A stretch of DNA of 64,000 nucleotides from Pseudomonas donghuensis. Its GTDB lineage: Bacteria; Pseudomonadota; Gammaproteobacteria; Pseudomonadales; Pseudomonadaceae. Each line of letters begins with the position of its first letter. The first letter of the stretch is position 1. The stretch lies in NCBI RefSeq assembly GCF_000259195.1, contig NZ_JH650772.1, positions 67,451 through 131,450 of the forward strand. The letters run 5' to 3'. The translations under genes were made by a program, and so were the position numbers. The notes below the pieces were generated by a model. The model was not told the origin of the DNA and searched no databases. It was given only the letters and a program-made list of their open reading frames with translations. Shown here piece after piece: positions 46,774 to 55,533 of this stretch.

Positions 46774-47562
46774 ATGCGTAATCACGTGATGATCCCAGCC
46801 CTTCTGGCCCTGAGCGTTGGCCTGGCCGCCTGCGCGACGCAGCCGAACGCCAACCTGGAGTCGGCCCGGAGCAACTTCTCCGCCCTGCAGAGCAATCCGC
46901 AGGCCGCCAAGGTCGCGGCCCTGGAAACCAAGGACGCCCAGGACTGGCTGAACAAGGCCGACCAGGCCTACATGGACAAGGAAGACCAGAACAAGGTCGA
47001 CCAGCTCGCCTACCTGACCAACCAGCGAGTTGAAGTGGCCAAGCAGACCATTGCCCTGCGTACCGCCGAAGGCAACCTGAAGAACGCTGCCGCCCAGCGT
47101 GCCCAGGCCCGTCTTGATGCCCGCGATGCGCAGATCAAGAAGCTGCAGGATAGCCTCAATGCCAAACAGACCGACCGCGGCACCCTGGTGACCTTCGGTG
47201 ACGTGCTGTTCGACTTCGACAAGGCCAACCTCAAGAGCAGCGCCTACCCGAACATCACCAAACTGGCGCAGTTCCTTCAGGAGAACCCTGACCGCAAGGT
47301 GATCGTCGAGGGCTACACCGACAGCAAAGGCAGCGCCAACTACAACCAGTCGCTGTCCGAGCGTCGCGCCGCCGCCGTGCGCATGGCGCTGGTACGTGCC
47401 GGGGTGGATCCGGCGCGGATCGTCGCCCAGGGGTACGGCAAGGAGTATCCGGTTGCCGAGAACACCAGCAACTCGGGCCGTGCCCAGAACCGGCGGGTGG
47501 AAGTGACCATTTCCAATGACAACCAGCCAGTGGCACCGCGCTCGGTGAGCCAGCTGAACTGA
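46774..47562 (+). CDS. lptF: OmpA-family outer-membrane lipoprotein, LptF-like
   Basis: A 262-residue lipoprotein. MRNHVMIPALLALSVGLAAC has a lipobox with cysteine at residue 20. Next comes a helical DUF4398-like segment (about 25-135: LETKDAQDWLNKADQAYMDK). The C-terminal OmpA/MotB domain (about 140-245) contains TLVTFGDVLFDFDKANLKSS, VEGYTDSKGSANYNQSLSER and VAQGYGKEYPVAEN, including the aspartate and arginine that bind diaminopimelate. LptF of P. aeruginosa (lipotoxin F) is a similar protein in the same neighbourhood. It should tether the outer membrane to peptidoglycan. A strong terminator follows 17 bp after the stop. Confidence 0.85.
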   Translation: MRNHVMIPALLALSVGLAACATQPNANLESARSNFSALQSNPQAAKVAALETKDAQDWLNKADQAYMDKEDQNKVDQLAYLTNQRVEVAKQTIALRTAEGNLKNAAAQRAQARLDARDAQIKKLQDSLNAKQTDRGTLVTFGDVLFDFDKANLKSSAYPNITKLAQFLQENPDRKVIVEGYTDSKGSANYNQSLSERRAAAVRMALVRAGVDPARIVAQGYGKEYPVAENTSNSGRAQNRRVEVTISNDNQPVAPRSVSQLN

Positions 47563-47579
47563 TGTTCGCTGCGCAGTAA

Positions 47580-47615
47580 CAAAAATCCCGCCGAGTCTGG
47601 CGGGATTTTTGTTTG
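47580..47615 (+). terminator. Rho-independent terminator after the lptF-like gene
   Basis: CAAAAATCCCGCC (47580-47592), loop GAGTCT, GGCGGGATTTTTG (47599-47611), then TTTG. The 13-bp stem is perfect, with a T-run in the right arm. Confidence 0.92.
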
Positions 47616-47627
47616 TGTTGCCGGCCT

Positions 47628-47704
47628 CATCGCTGGCAAGGCCAGCTCCCACAAATGGATCTGTATACGCCGCCCAACCTGTGGGAGCCGGCCTTGCCGG
47701 CGAT
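47628..47704. repeat. Paired REP palindrome, second family
   Basis: Two inverted REP copies, 47628-47653 and 47680-47704, of the CATCGC(C/T)GGCAAGGCC(G/A)GCTCCCACA family. The left copy has T and A at two positions where the right copy (as its complement) has C and G. These two changes pair with each other inside each copy, so each small hairpin is kept. It lies between converging genes (stops at 47562 and 47729). Confidence 0.85.
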
Positions 47705-47728
47705 TGGGCTGCAAAGCAGCCCCGGGGC

Positions 47729-48055
47729 TTACTGGACTTCTTGCGGGGTCTCCTGCCCCAGGCAGCGCACGGCCTGCTTCTTGTTGTTCACCAGAACGCC
47801 GGTCAGGCCCTTCTGCGCGGTGTCGAACAACACCAGCACACCATCAACGCATTGCGCCACCTGGTTGGCCGGCTGCAGGGAGATCTTGTAGTCCTCGCCC
47901 GGAATGGTCTTGAGCATGGTGAAATCGGACAACAGCAAGGCATCCTCAGGCTTGGCGAAATGCAGGTAACCGTAGTACCACAGGGCCGCGACGGTACCGA
48001 TGATGCTGCAGACACCGGTAATGATCAGCGGGATGGCGTTGCGTTCTTCACTCAT
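47729..48055 (-). CDS. Small membrane protein of unknown function
   Basis: A 108-residue protein with one N-terminal membrane segment (AIPLIITGVCSIIGTVAALW, about residues 7-26). A mainly polar domain follows that contains two cysteines (QCVDGVLVLFDTAQKGLTGV and RCLGQETPQEVQ), probably facing the periplasm. I recognise no family. Its ATG overlaps the upstream hydrolase gene's stop by four bases (48052-48055), so it is the last gene of the operon that begins near 50794. Confidence 0.75.
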   Translation of the reverse strand: MSEERNAIPLIITGVCSIIGTVAALWYYGYLHFAKPEDALLLSDFTMLKTIPGEDYKISLQPANQVAQCVDGVLVLFDTAQKGLTGVLVNNKKQAVRCLGQETPQEVQ

Positions 48056-48975
48056 TGCGACTTCTCGTCAGGGTAATTGGGGACTTCGGCCAGGCGCCGC
48101 AGCCCGTTGAAATGGCTCGGGTCGTCCAGAAAGCGCAACATGACCTGGCGCCAGGTCTTGTCGGCAAAGGTCTGCACATGCCCGCCACGGGTCAGCTGCA
48201 ACACCCTCGGTGGTGGCGCAGCCTGGTACAACTGGATGCCGTTGGCCAGCGGCACGATGGGGTCGTCGATGCTGTGGAAAAACAACTTGGGCGGCGCCTT
48301 GATCCGAGCAATCGAATGGATCGCACTGTCGCCATCGGGCACCAGCCACGACAACGGCACCTGTAGCGGCCAAGTCATCCAGGAGTTGCTCAGGGCAAAC
48401 CGCCCGACCTGGCGATAGCTGGCCGGCACGCCATCGAAGACCATGGCCTTGAAGCGCTCGGCCTGCCGGGGATGCTCGGCCAGGTAGTGAATGGCCATTG
48501 AACCGCCCAGGCTTTGACCGAGCAGGACCTGTGGTTTGCCCTGCACCTCGGGCGCCTGGTCCAGCCAGTCCAGCGCTGCGGCGATGTCCTGGTAGACCTC
48601 GGGCAACTGCGGTTTGCCCTCGGACAGGCCGTAACCGCGGTAGTCGAGCAACAGCACCTGATAACCCTGCTCCGGCAACCACCAGCTGCCACCCAGGTGC
48701 CAGGCCAGGTTGCCGCCATTGCCATGCAGGTGCAGCACCGTGCCCTTGACCTCGACACCAGCCTTGGCCGGCAGCCACCAGCCGTGCAGGCGGGTGCCGT
48801 CGGCCGCGGTCAGGGTAACGTCGCGGTACTCCAGCCTGGCTTTTTCCGGGGTGAACGGCTGGCCAGGCTCGGGAAAGAACAACAGCGAACTGCAGCCGCC
48901 CAGACTCAGCAGCACCAGCAGCAGGCCCAGGGGCCTGCGCCATGCATCAGAGAATGTTCGAATAATCGGCTTCAA
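48052..48975 (-). CDS. Alpha/beta-hydrolase lipoprotein
   Basis: A roughly 300-residue alpha/beta hydrolase. A lipobox (LSLGGCSS) follows a leader of about 27 residues, so it should be membrane-anchored and face the periplasm. Oxyanion HGNGGN is followed by the nucleophile elbow LLGQSLGGSMAIHYLA, DDPIVPLANGIQLYQ carrying the acid, and RGGHVQTF the catalytic histidine. Substrate is unknown. The start is uncertain: the TTG at 48975 overlaps the upstream gene by 29 bp but gives a sound leader; a downstream CTG near 48930 would leave a short one. It is coupled to the 108-residue gene by ATGA. Confidence 0.82.
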   Translation of the reverse strand: MKPIIRTFSDAWRRPLGLLLVLLSLGGCSSLLFFPEPGQPFTPEKARLEYRDVTLTAADGTRLHGWWLPAKAGVEVKGTVLHLHGNGGNLAWHLGGSWWLPEQGYQVLLLDYRGYGLSEGKPQLPEVYQDIAAALDWLDQAPEVQGKPQVLLGQSLGGSMAIHYLAEHPRQAERFKAMVFDGVPASYRQVGRFALSNSWMTWPLQVPLSWLVPDGDSAIHSIARIKAPPKLFFHSIDDPIVPLANGIQLYQAAPPPRVLQLTRGGHVQTFADKTWRQVMLRFLDDPSHFNGLRRLAEVPNYPDEKSQ

Positions 48976-50224
48976 TCCGGTCCAGGCTCAGGTGGTTGAG
49001 GAAGTTGGAGAAACACATCCAGGCCGACAGCGCGTTGAGGTCGCGAAACTGCTCCGGCAGGTACTTGGGCGGTTCCACCAGGCCTTCATCGACCAGTTGG
49101 CGCAAGGTGCGCATGTCTTCAAGGGTGGTCTTGCCGCAGAACAACAAGGGGATCTGTTCGAGCTTGCCCTTGCGCACGGCCAACTGAATATAGTTGTAAA
49201 CCATGATAAAGCCCTTGAGGTAGGACAAGTCCTTGGTAAACGGCAGGCCGTTGGGCACCGACCCGCGGAATACCCGGCTGGCGTTGCCGTAGCTTTCGGC
49301 CATCTCGAAGCCCTGGGCGCGGAAAAACTCATAGACCTGCATGAAATCCGCGCCCTCCTCGACCATATGGATGGCCCGGGTACGGTTGGTCAGCTTGCGC
49401 AGGCGGCTGGGGTAGGAGGCAAAGGCGATCACCTCCATGAGGATCGCCAGGCCCTCCTGGGTCACGGTCGATGAGGGCGGGCCCTTGGCCAGGAAGGTGC
49501 AAATCGGCTGGTTGAGGCCGTTCAGGGTAGTGCCGACGTGCACCAGGCCTTCATGCACCTCCAGCGCCCGTACGTCGCGGCTGTTGAACATGGCGTCGGC
49601 GCGGATCTTGATGTAGTCGGCACCGGCGGCGGCGTCGGCGACGATACCGTCGGACTCGAACACGCGGATGGTGTCTTCAGCCTCATTGAACACTTTGTTC
49701 AGGCGGCCCTGGAGCATCTCCACGGCCTGCTTGGCGGTGAGGTTCTTCGGCTCGTCCTTGAGGTCGCCGCGGCCGTCGATGTTGTTCAGGTAATCCGAGA
49801 GCATCAGGCCCAAGTCGGCCAGGGTCGGGTCACCGGCATGGAAGGCGTCGGAGGCGGCGCCATACAGCTCTTGGGAGATCAGGCCGAAATCCTCGGTGCC
49901 ACGCGCTTCGAGCATGCGCACCACCATGCGGTATTCCTTGCACATGCGCCGCATGATCTGCCCGACCGGGTTGAACTGGCCGAGCTGGCGAGTGATGTCG
50001 CGCTCGATGTTCTGGAACTCGAGCTTGACCGCCGCCGAATCGAACGACAAGGGCCGGCCCTGGTAATAGGCGCGGTCTACCGCTGGCGGCTCCTTGCCTT
50101 TGGACATGAGGAAACCCTGGCGAATGCTGTCGTCCCACTTCACCGCATCGAGCACGCGAATGGGCGTTTGCGCCAGGACAATGCGATCAGACAGGGCGCG
50201 TATCGTCTGCTGGTACTCGTCCAC
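48947..50224 (-). CDS. QEGLA-motif protein, putative MATCAP-like metallopeptidase (DUF1704)
   Basis: A 425-residue cytosolic protein usually annotated 'flavohemoglobin expression-modulating QEGLA motif protein'. The start is a GTG at 50224 after AAGGAGTGTAGG, giving MDEYQQTIRALSDRIVLAQT. Residues 224-229 read HEGLVH, an HExxxH zinc motif, and the QEGLA signature follows at about 256-260 with the presumed third ligand. This is the pattern of the DUF1704 family to which animal tubulin tyrosine carboxypeptidases of the MATCAP type belong. A peptidase role in bacteria is inferred. It lies between two lipoprotein genes, with a 24-bp gap upstream. Confidence 0.82.
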   Translation of the reverse strand: MDEYQQTIRALSDRIVLAQTPIRVLDAVKWDDSIRQGFLMSKGKEPPAVDRAYYQGRPLSFDSAAVKLEFQNIERDITRQLGQFNPVGQIMRRMCKEYRMVVRMLEARGTEDFGLISQELYGAASDAFHAGDPTLADLGLMLSDYLNNIDGRGDLKDEPKNLTAKQAVEMLQGRLNKVFNEAEDTIRVFESDGIVADAAAGADYIKIRADAMFNSRDVRALEVHEGLVHVGTTLNGLNQPICTFLAKGPPSSTVTQEGLAILMEVIAFASYPSRLRKLTNRTRAIHMVEEGADFMQVYEFFRAQGFEMAESYGNASRVFRGSVPNGLPFTKDLSYLKGFIMVYNYIQLAVRKGKLEQIPLLFCGKTTLEDMRTLRQLVDEGLVEPPKYLPEQFRDLNALSAWMCFSNFLNHLSLDRIEADYSNIL

Positions 50225-50248
50225 CCTACACTCCTTGAGTTGCAACTA

Positions 50249-50794
50249 TCACTTGCCGGCCCGCGTGAAGCGCGCCACTTCGATGAACAGGTCGGAGTTG
50301 GCCGGGTCGTCCAGATAGGCCAGGACACGCTCGGCCGGACTGTCGATCAGGATGCCTTCGCCGTTGTCTTCCGGCACCTCGATGGTGCGGCCACTGAGTT
50401 CTTTCTTGCGTACGGCCTGGTTGACCTGCTCGACATCGAGGTTGTAGACCACCAGTTCCTTGTTATCGAGCACTTCGAAGCCGCCGATCAGGAAATTGCC
50501 GCCCAGGCGTTTGGGCACGCCGGCCGAGAGGTACCAGCGATTGCCGTGCTGGGACACAGTGAAGGCGTACTCGTCGCGCTTCTTGTCCTTGCCGATGGCC
50601 ACCGCCTTGTAGGCGTTGCCACCGCTGCGGCTGATCTGCAGGGTCAATGATTCACCCCAGGCGTCCTTGCTCGTCCATGTGCCCAACAGGGCCTTGGGCG
50701 CGGGCTTATTGGCCGGGATCGGCTCGTTGAAGGTGACCAGACAACCGCCAAGCAGCAAGAACGACAATGCCAACAGCAGGGTTCTGGCTTTCAT
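50249..50794 (-). CDS. Hypothetical lipoprotein
   Basis: A 181-residue lipoprotein. MKARTLLLALSFLLLGGCLV has a lipobox (LGGC, cysteine at residue 18). The mature part is predicted beta-rich (LLGTWTSKDAWGESLTLQIS, AYKAVAIGKDKKRDEYAFTV, RWYLSAGVPKRLGGNFLIGG), resembling a lipocalin-like barrel, but I would not assign it. The ATG at 50794 follows AAGGAGAGGTTG and is preferred to a TTG one codon earlier. It probably heads the four-gene operon running to 47729 and is 28 bp downstream of the TetR gene, which could be part of the same transcript. Confidence 0.78.
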   Translation of the reverse strand: MKARTLLLALSFLLLGGCLVTFNEPIPANKPAPKALLGTWTSKDAWGESLTLQISRSGGNAYKAVAIGKDKKRDEYAFTVSQHGNRWYLSAGVPKRLGGNFLIGGFEVLDNKELVVYNLDVEQVNQAVRKKELSGRTIEVPEDNGEGILIDSPAERVLAYLDDPANSDLFIEVARFTRAGK

Positions 50795-50822
50795 CAACCT
50801 CTCCTTGAATTAGGTTCGCGCC

Positions 50823-51527
50823 TTACACCGACGCCAATACCAGATGCAGGTACCGGGTAAGAATAGCGAGCATCGGCGCTTCAGCCTGGGCGTGTTCGCC
50901 GTCGAGCAGGCCCTGATATTCCATCTGCTCGATAATCGCCGTCAACACCAGGGCATCCTGTTGCGGCTGATGCGAGCCTACCACTTGCAGCATCTGCACG
51001 GCGCCGCGCAGGAGGATCTGCTCGTGCGACTTGACCAGTTCGGCCAGCCGCGGGCACAACAGCGCCTCCTGGCGGAAGGCCTGCTCGGCCATGAGAAAGT
51101 CACGGCGGTTGTGCAACTGGCGCTGCACGTAGTCGGTGGTCATCTTCGCCACTTCGTCGGCCAGGCGCGCCCGCGACTGCGGGCTGCCATCGCCCTGGGA
51201 CAACAACTGGCGCAGCACCACCTCGGTGTTTTCCCAGAGTTTGGCCAGGTAGGCCGCGCTGCGTTCGACATATTGGGCGAAGGTGTCGGTGAGCAGGTCT
51301 TCGATGTCCTTGAAGTAATAGGTGGTCGCCGACAGCGGCACCCCGGCCTCGGCGGCCACCGCACGGTGACGTACGCCACGCACGCCATCACGCACGACGA
51401 TGCGCATGGCCGCATCAAGGATTTGCTGGCGGCGAAGTTCGCTACCTTCGCGGCTGGCCTTGCGGCCCTGGTACTGCACGCTTTCGGCCACCGCTGTAGC
51501 CACGCCGGCGGCGCCTTGTTGAGTCAT
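50823..51527 (-). CDS. TetR/AcrR-family transcriptional regulator
   Basis: A 234-residue TetR regulator. The HTH (about residues 33-78) reads RRQQILDAAMRIVVRDGVRG, then VRHRAVAAEAGVPLSATTYY and FKDIEDLLTDTFAQY. An unusually long polar N-terminal arm (about 30 residues) precedes it. The start ATG at 51525-51527 (MTQQGAAGVATAVAESVQYQ) is used; the frame remains open to 51590. The effector domain is helical. The target is unknown; candidates are its own transcript and the downstream lipoprotein-QEGLA operon. It lies 100 bp from lysS, whose terminator falls in between. Confidence 0.88.
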   Translation of the reverse strand: MTQQGAAGVATAVAESVQYQGRKASREGSELRRQQILDAAMRIVVRDGVRGVRHRAVAAEAGVPLSATTYYFKDIEDLLTDTFAQYVERSAAYLAKLWENTEVVLRQLLSQGDGSPQSRARLADEVAKMTTDYVQRQLHNRRDFLMAEQAFRQEALLCPRLAELVKSHEQILLRGAVQMLQVVGSHQPQQDALVLTAIIEQMEYQGLLDGEHAQAEAPMLAILTRYLHLVLASV

Positions 51528-51591
51528 TGCAGGAGTCACTGCTGGTCTACCCCAAACGTTGGATCCGATCGAAGAATTTATTGCAGGCATG

Positions 51592-51617
51592 AAAAAGCCG
51601 CCCCGGAAGGCGGCTTG
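51592..51617 (-). terminator. Rho-independent terminator after lysS
   Basis: On the minus strand AAGCCGCC, loop TTCCGG, then GGCGGCTT followed by TTTC. The plus-strand positions are 51594-51601 and 51608-51617 for the two arms. It begins about 11 bp after the lysS stop and precedes the TetR gene. Confidence 0.8.
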
Positions 51618-51627
51618 TTCAGTTCGC

Positions 51628-53130
51628 TCAGGCCTGAGGGCGCATGTGCGGGAACAGGATGACGTCGCGAATCGATGGCGAGTTGGTCAGCAGCATCACC
51701 AGACGGTCGATGCCGATGCCTTCACCGGCGGTTGGCGGCATGCCGTATTCCAGGGCACGGACGAAGTCGGCATCGTAGTGCATGGCTTCGTCGTCACCGG
51801 CGTCCTTCTCGGCCACCTGGGCCATGAAGCGCTCGGCCTGGTCTTCGGCATCGTTGAGCTCGGAGTAGGCGTTGGCGATTTCGCGGCCACCGATGAACAG
51901 CTCGAAGCGGTCGGTGACGTTCGGGTTCTCGTCGTTGCGGCGGGCCAGCGGCGAGACTTCGAACGGGTACTGGGTAATGAAGTGCGGCTGCTCCAGCTTG
52001 TGCTCGACCAGCTCTTCGAAAATCATCACCTGCAGCTTGCCCAGGCCTTCGAAGCCGAGGACCTTGGCACCGGCGTTCTTGGCGATTGCACGGGCCTTGT
52101 CGATGTCCTGCAGGTCGGCCGCGCTGATCTCAGGGTTGTACTTGAGGATCGAATCGAACACCGACAGGCGCACGAACGGCTCGCCGAAGTGGAACACCTT
52201 GTCGCCGTACGGCACGTCGGTAGTCCCCAGGACCAGCTGGGCCAGCTCGCGGAACAGTTCCTCGGTCAGGTCCATGTTGTCTTCGTAGTCGGCGTGGGCC
52301 TGGTAGAACTCGAGCATGGTGAACTCGGGGTTGTGCCGGGTCGATACGCCTTCGTTACGGAAGTTGCGGTTGATTTCGAAGACTTTCTCGAAACCGCCCA
52401 CCACCAGACGCTTGAGGTACAGCTCCGGGGCGATACGCAGGAACATCTGCATGTCCAGCGCGTTGTGGTGGGTTTCGAACGGCTTGGCGGCGGCACCACC
52501 GGGGATGGTTTGCAGCATCGGCGTCTCGACTTCGAGGAAGTCGCGGGCCATCAGGAAATTGCGGATGTGCGCAATGACCTGCGAGCGGACGCGGAAGGTG
52601 TGACGGGTCTCTTCGTTGACCATCAGGTCGACGTAGCGCTGGCGGTAGCGCTGTTCGGTGTCGGTCAGGCCATGGTGCTTGTCCGGCAGCGGGCGCAGCG
52701 ACTTGGTCAGCAGGCGCACGCTGGTCATTTCGACGTACAGGTCGCCCTTGCCGGAACGCGCCAGGGTACCTTCGGCGGCAATGATGTCGCCCAGGTCCCA
52801 GGTTTTGACTGCGGCCAGGGTTTCTTCCGACAGGGTCTTGCGGTTGACATAGACCTGGATACGACCGGTCATGTCCTGGATCACCATGAACGAGCCACGG
52901 TTGAGCATGATGCGCCCGGCAACCTTGACCGGAATCGCTGCAGCTTCCAGCTCTTCCTTGGTCTTGTCGACATACTGTTTCTGCAGGTCGTTGCAGTAGC
53001 TGTCACGGCGGAAGTCGTTGGGGAAGGCATTACCCTTGGCACGCTCGGCAGCAAGTTTTTCCTTGCGCAGCGCGATCAGGTTGTTTTCTTCCTGTTGCAG
53101 GTCTTGCGGGTCGAGTTGTAAGTCGCTCAT
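51628..53130 (-). CDS. lysS: Lysyl-tRNA synthetase, class II
   Basis: A 500-residue class II aminoacyl-tRNA synthetase. The N-terminal OB-fold anticodon-binding domain spans about 60-175 ([20 protein letters not shown]). The catalytic motifs are visible: motif 1 ([15 protein letters not shown]), motif 2 ([20 protein letters not shown]) and motif 3 ([20 protein letters not shown]). The protein ends FPHMRPQA. It lies 98 bp downstream of prfB on the same strand, the conserved prfB-lysS order of gammaproteobacteria, so the two are likely co-transcribed. Confidence 0.97.
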   Translation of the reverse strand: MSDLQLDPQDLQQEENNLIALRKEKLAAERAKGNAFPNDFRRDSYCNDLQKQYVDKTKEELEAAAIPVKVAGRIMLNRGSFMVIQDMTGRIQVYVNRKTLSEETLAAVKTWDLGDIIAAEGTLARSGKGDLYVEMTSVRLLTKSLRPLPDKHHGLTDTEQRYRQRYVDLMVNEETRHTFRVRSQVIAHIRNFLMARDFLEVETPMLQTIPGGAAAKPFETHHNALDMQMFLRIAPELYLKRLVVGGFEKVFEINRNFRNEGVSTRHNPEFTMLEFYQAHADYEDNMDLTEELFRELAQLVLGTTDVPYGDKVFHFGEPFVRLSVFDSILKYNPEISAADLQDIDKARAIAKNAGAKVLGFEGLGKLQVMIFEELVEHKLEQPHFITQYPFEVSPLARRNDENPNVTDRFELFIGGREIANAYSELNDAEDQAERFMAQVAEKDAGDDEAMHYDADFVRALEYGMPPTAGEGIGIDRLVMLLTNSPSIRDVILFPHMRPQA

Positions 53131-53180
53131 GTCGTCACATTTTCCATCACGGGTTCATTGTCCCTCGCCTTGGGCAAGGG

Positions 53181-53207
53181 ATCGCGGGGCAAGCCCGCCC
53201 CGACAGG
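53181..53207. repeat. Single REP element between prfB and lysS
   Basis: One copy of the first REP family (ATCGCGGGGCAAGCCCGCCC then CGACAGG) inside the 98-bp gap of a co-directional gene pair. The core GCGGGGCAAGCCCGC is self-complementary. A partial palindrome (CTTGGGCAAGGG) adjoins it. Confidence 0.75.
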
Positions 53208-53228
53208 GAGCGGGCCGGGGCCGCGCGG

Positions 53229-54324
53229 TTACAGCCCTTGCTTGAGGCTGGCTTCCAGGTATTCGTCGATATCGCCATCGAGCACCTTGTCGCAGTCGCT
53301 GCGCTCGATGTTGGTGCGCAGGTCCTTGATCCGCGAGGCATCGAGCACGTACGAACGGATCTGGTGACCCCAGCCGATGTCCGACTTGCTGTCTTCCAGG
53401 GCCTGGGAAGCGGCGTTGCGCTTCTGCATTTCCTGCTCGTACAACTTGGCCCGCAGCATTTTCATGGCGGTGTCCTTGTTGGCGTGCTGGGAACGTTCGT
53501 TCTGGCAGCTGACCACGGTGTTGGTCGGTACGTGGGTGATACGCACGGCCGAGTCGGTGGTGTTTACGTGCTGACCACCAGCGCCCGAGGAGCGGTAGGT
53601 GTCGATGCGCAGGTCTGCCGGGTTGATCTCGATCTCGACCTTGTCGTCGATCTCTGGCGACACGAACACCGCCGAGAACGAGGTGTGGCGACGGGCGCCG
53701 GAGTCGAACGGGCTCTTGCGCACCAGGCGGTGCACACCGATCTCGGTACGCAGCCAGCCAAAGGCGTACTCGCCCTTGATGTGCACGGTGGCGCCCTTGA
53801 TGCCGGCGACTTCACCCTCGGACAGTTCCATGATGGTGGCGTCGAAGCCACGCTTGGCGGCCCAGCGCAGGTACATGCGCAGCAGGATGTTGGCCCAGTC
53901 CTGGGCTTCGGTACCGCCGGAACCGGCCTGGATGTCCAGGTAGGCGTTGTTCATGTCCATCTCGCCGCTGAACATGCGTCGGAATTCGAGCTTGGCCAGG
54001 GATTCTTCCAGGCCCTGGAGCACTTCGACGACGTCGTTGACGGCGGCTTCGTCGTTCTCTTCGACGGCCATGTCGAGCAGCTCGCGGGAGTCGACCAGGC
54101 CACCGGACAGTTCATCCAGGGTCTCGACGATCTGCGCCAGCATGGCGCGTTCGCGGCCCAGTTCCTGGGCGTACTCGGGCTTGTTCCAGACGTTCGGGTC
54201 TTCGAGCTCGCGGTTAACTTCGATCAGGCGGTCATGCTTGTGATCGTAGTCAAAGATACCCCCGAATGGACTCGGAGCGCTCGGTCAGGTCCTTGATGGT
54301 GTTCAGGATCGGTTGGATTTCCAT
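53229..54324 (-). CDS. prfB: Peptide chain release factor 2 (programmed +1 frameshift)
   Basis: RF2 recognises UGA and UAA. The gene is read in two frames. The first 24 codons start at 54322-54324 ([19 protein letters not shown]) and end in CTT followed by an in-frame TGA at 54250-54252. Skipping one T resumes at GAC (54251) and runs 340 residues to 53229, for 364 in total. The slippery site GGGGGTATCTTTGAC, with a Shine-Dalgarno-like GGGGG upstream, is the classic autoregulatory signal. Anticodon-mimic SPF (in VRKSPFDSG) and the GGQ motif (in [15 protein letters not shown]) are intact. Confidence 0.97.
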
Positions 54325-54380
54325 GGGCGGGCAGCTCTCGTGCGTATTCTGTAGAAAAGCCGGAGAGTATAGCTGAGTTA

Positions 54381-54474
54381 CAGCTTCAAGCGGCAAGCTA
54401 CAAGCGACAAGAGGCCGGAGAAATGCCGGGCGCCGCGGTTTTTCTTGCCGCTTGAAGCTTGCCGCTTGTGGCTG
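54381..54474. repeat. Imperfect inverted repeat of AAGCGGCAAGCT units after wspR
   Basis: Arms at 54381-54411 and 54444-54474 match at about 27 of 31 positions when inverted. Each arm is made of short related units (CTTCAAGCGGCAAGCTACAA in the left arm). The right arm begins four bases after the wspR stop; the left arm lies about 57 bp before prfB. It may act as the wsp operon terminator (a T-run, GGTTTTTC, is inside the loop on the plus strand) and recalls intergenic repeats seen in other pseudomonads. Confidence 0.7.
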
Positions 54475-54477
54475 CTG

Positions 54478-55482
54478 TCAATCCACCCCAACCTGGTTGC
54501 GCCCATTGTTCTTGGCCAGGTACAGGCCCTTGTCCGCCGCCGAGATCAACTGCCGGCAATGGCTGCCGATGCCTGGGGTCAGGGTCGCCAGGCCGATGCT
54601 CACGGTCAGGACCGAATCGGGGTTGGGCATGGTATGGGCGATGTTCATGGCCTCTACGGTCTGGCGCAGTTTCTCCGCGACCAGGCGTGCCCCGCCCGGC
54701 GAGGTGTTGGGCAGCACCAGGGCGAATTCCTCGCCGCCGTAACGGGCCGGCAGGTCGCTGGGGCGCGCGCAGGAGGCGCGAATGGCTTCAGCCACCTTGC
54801 GCAGTGCTTCATCCCCGGCCAGGTGGCCGAAGGTGTCGTTGAACAACTTGAAGTAATCGACATCGACCATCAGCAACGACAGCTGCGCCTGTTCACGCAT
54901 GGCCCGGCGCCACTCCAGCTCCAGGTACTCGTCGAAATGGCGGCGGTTGGAAAGCCCCGTGAGGCCATCGGAGTTCATCAGCCGTTGCAGCACCAGGTTG
55001 GTGTCGAGCAACTGCTGCTGGCTGACGCGCAGGGCCCGGTAGGCCTCGTCGCGTTGCAGCAGGGTCAGGTAGGAGCGCGAGTGGTAGCGGATGCGCGCCA
55101 CCAGTTCGATGTTGTCCGGCAGCTTCACCAGGTAGTCGTTGGCCCCGGCGGCAAAGGCCGCGCTCTTGACCAGCGGGTCTTCCTTGGTCGACAGGACGAT
55201 GATCGGGATGTCCTGGGTGGCCGGGTTGTTGCGGTATTCGCGCACCAGGGTCAGGCCGTCCAGGCCGGGCATGATCAGGTCCTGGAGGATCACCGTGGGC
55301 TTGATCCGCACCGCCTGGGCCACCGCTTGGTGCGGGTCGGCGCAGAAGTGGAAGTCGATGTTCTCTTCGTGAGCCAGGCCACGCCGCACCGCTTCGCCGA
55401 TCATTGCCTGATCGTCGACCAAGAGGACCATCGCCGAATTTTCATTCATGGTCGGAAAACCGTCGAGCGGTAAATCATTCAT
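54478..55482 (-). CDS. wspR: Diguanylate cyclase response regulator WspR
   Basis: A 334-residue output protein of the Wsp surface-sensing system; when phosphorylated it makes cyclic di-GMP from GTP. The receiver domain (about 18-140) has phospho-acceptor D68 in [13 protein letters not shown] linker helix of about 25 residues leads to the GGDEF domain, whose active site is GGEEF at 249-253. The inhibitory RxxD site is R240-D243 (RPSD). All catalytic and allosteric residues expected of P. aeruginosa WspR are kept. Alternative starts M12 and M18 exist. It lies 51 bp after wspF, the only real gap besides wspA-wspB in the operon. Confidence 0.95.
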   Translation of the reverse strand: MNDLPLDGFPTMNENSAMVLLVDDQAMIGEAVRRGLAHEENIDFHFCADPHQAVAQAVRIKPTVILQDLIMPGLDGLTLVREYRNNPATQDIPIIVLSTKEDPLVKSAAFAAGANDYLVKLPDNIELVARIRYHSRSYLTLLQRDEAYRALRVSQQQLLDTNLVLQRLMNSDGLTGLSNRRHFDEYLELEWRRAMREQAQLSLLMVDVDYFKLFNDTFGHLAGDEALRKVAEAIRASCARPSDLPARYGGEEFALVLPNTSPGGARLVAEKLRQTVEAMNIAHTMPNPDSVLTVSIGLATLTPGIGSHCRQLISAADKGLYLAKNNGRNQVGVD

Positions 55483-55533
55483 GCGCTGTCACCTGGTCAC
55501 TGCCGGCCAGCCGGCATGGCTCAATACATATCG

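Noticed and set aside
54143..54324. prfB as a shorter single-frame gene from 54143, or as a broken gene
   Set aside because: The in-frame TGA is the canonical programmed frameshift, not a mutation. The first 24 codons match RF2 and the slippery sequence is intact.
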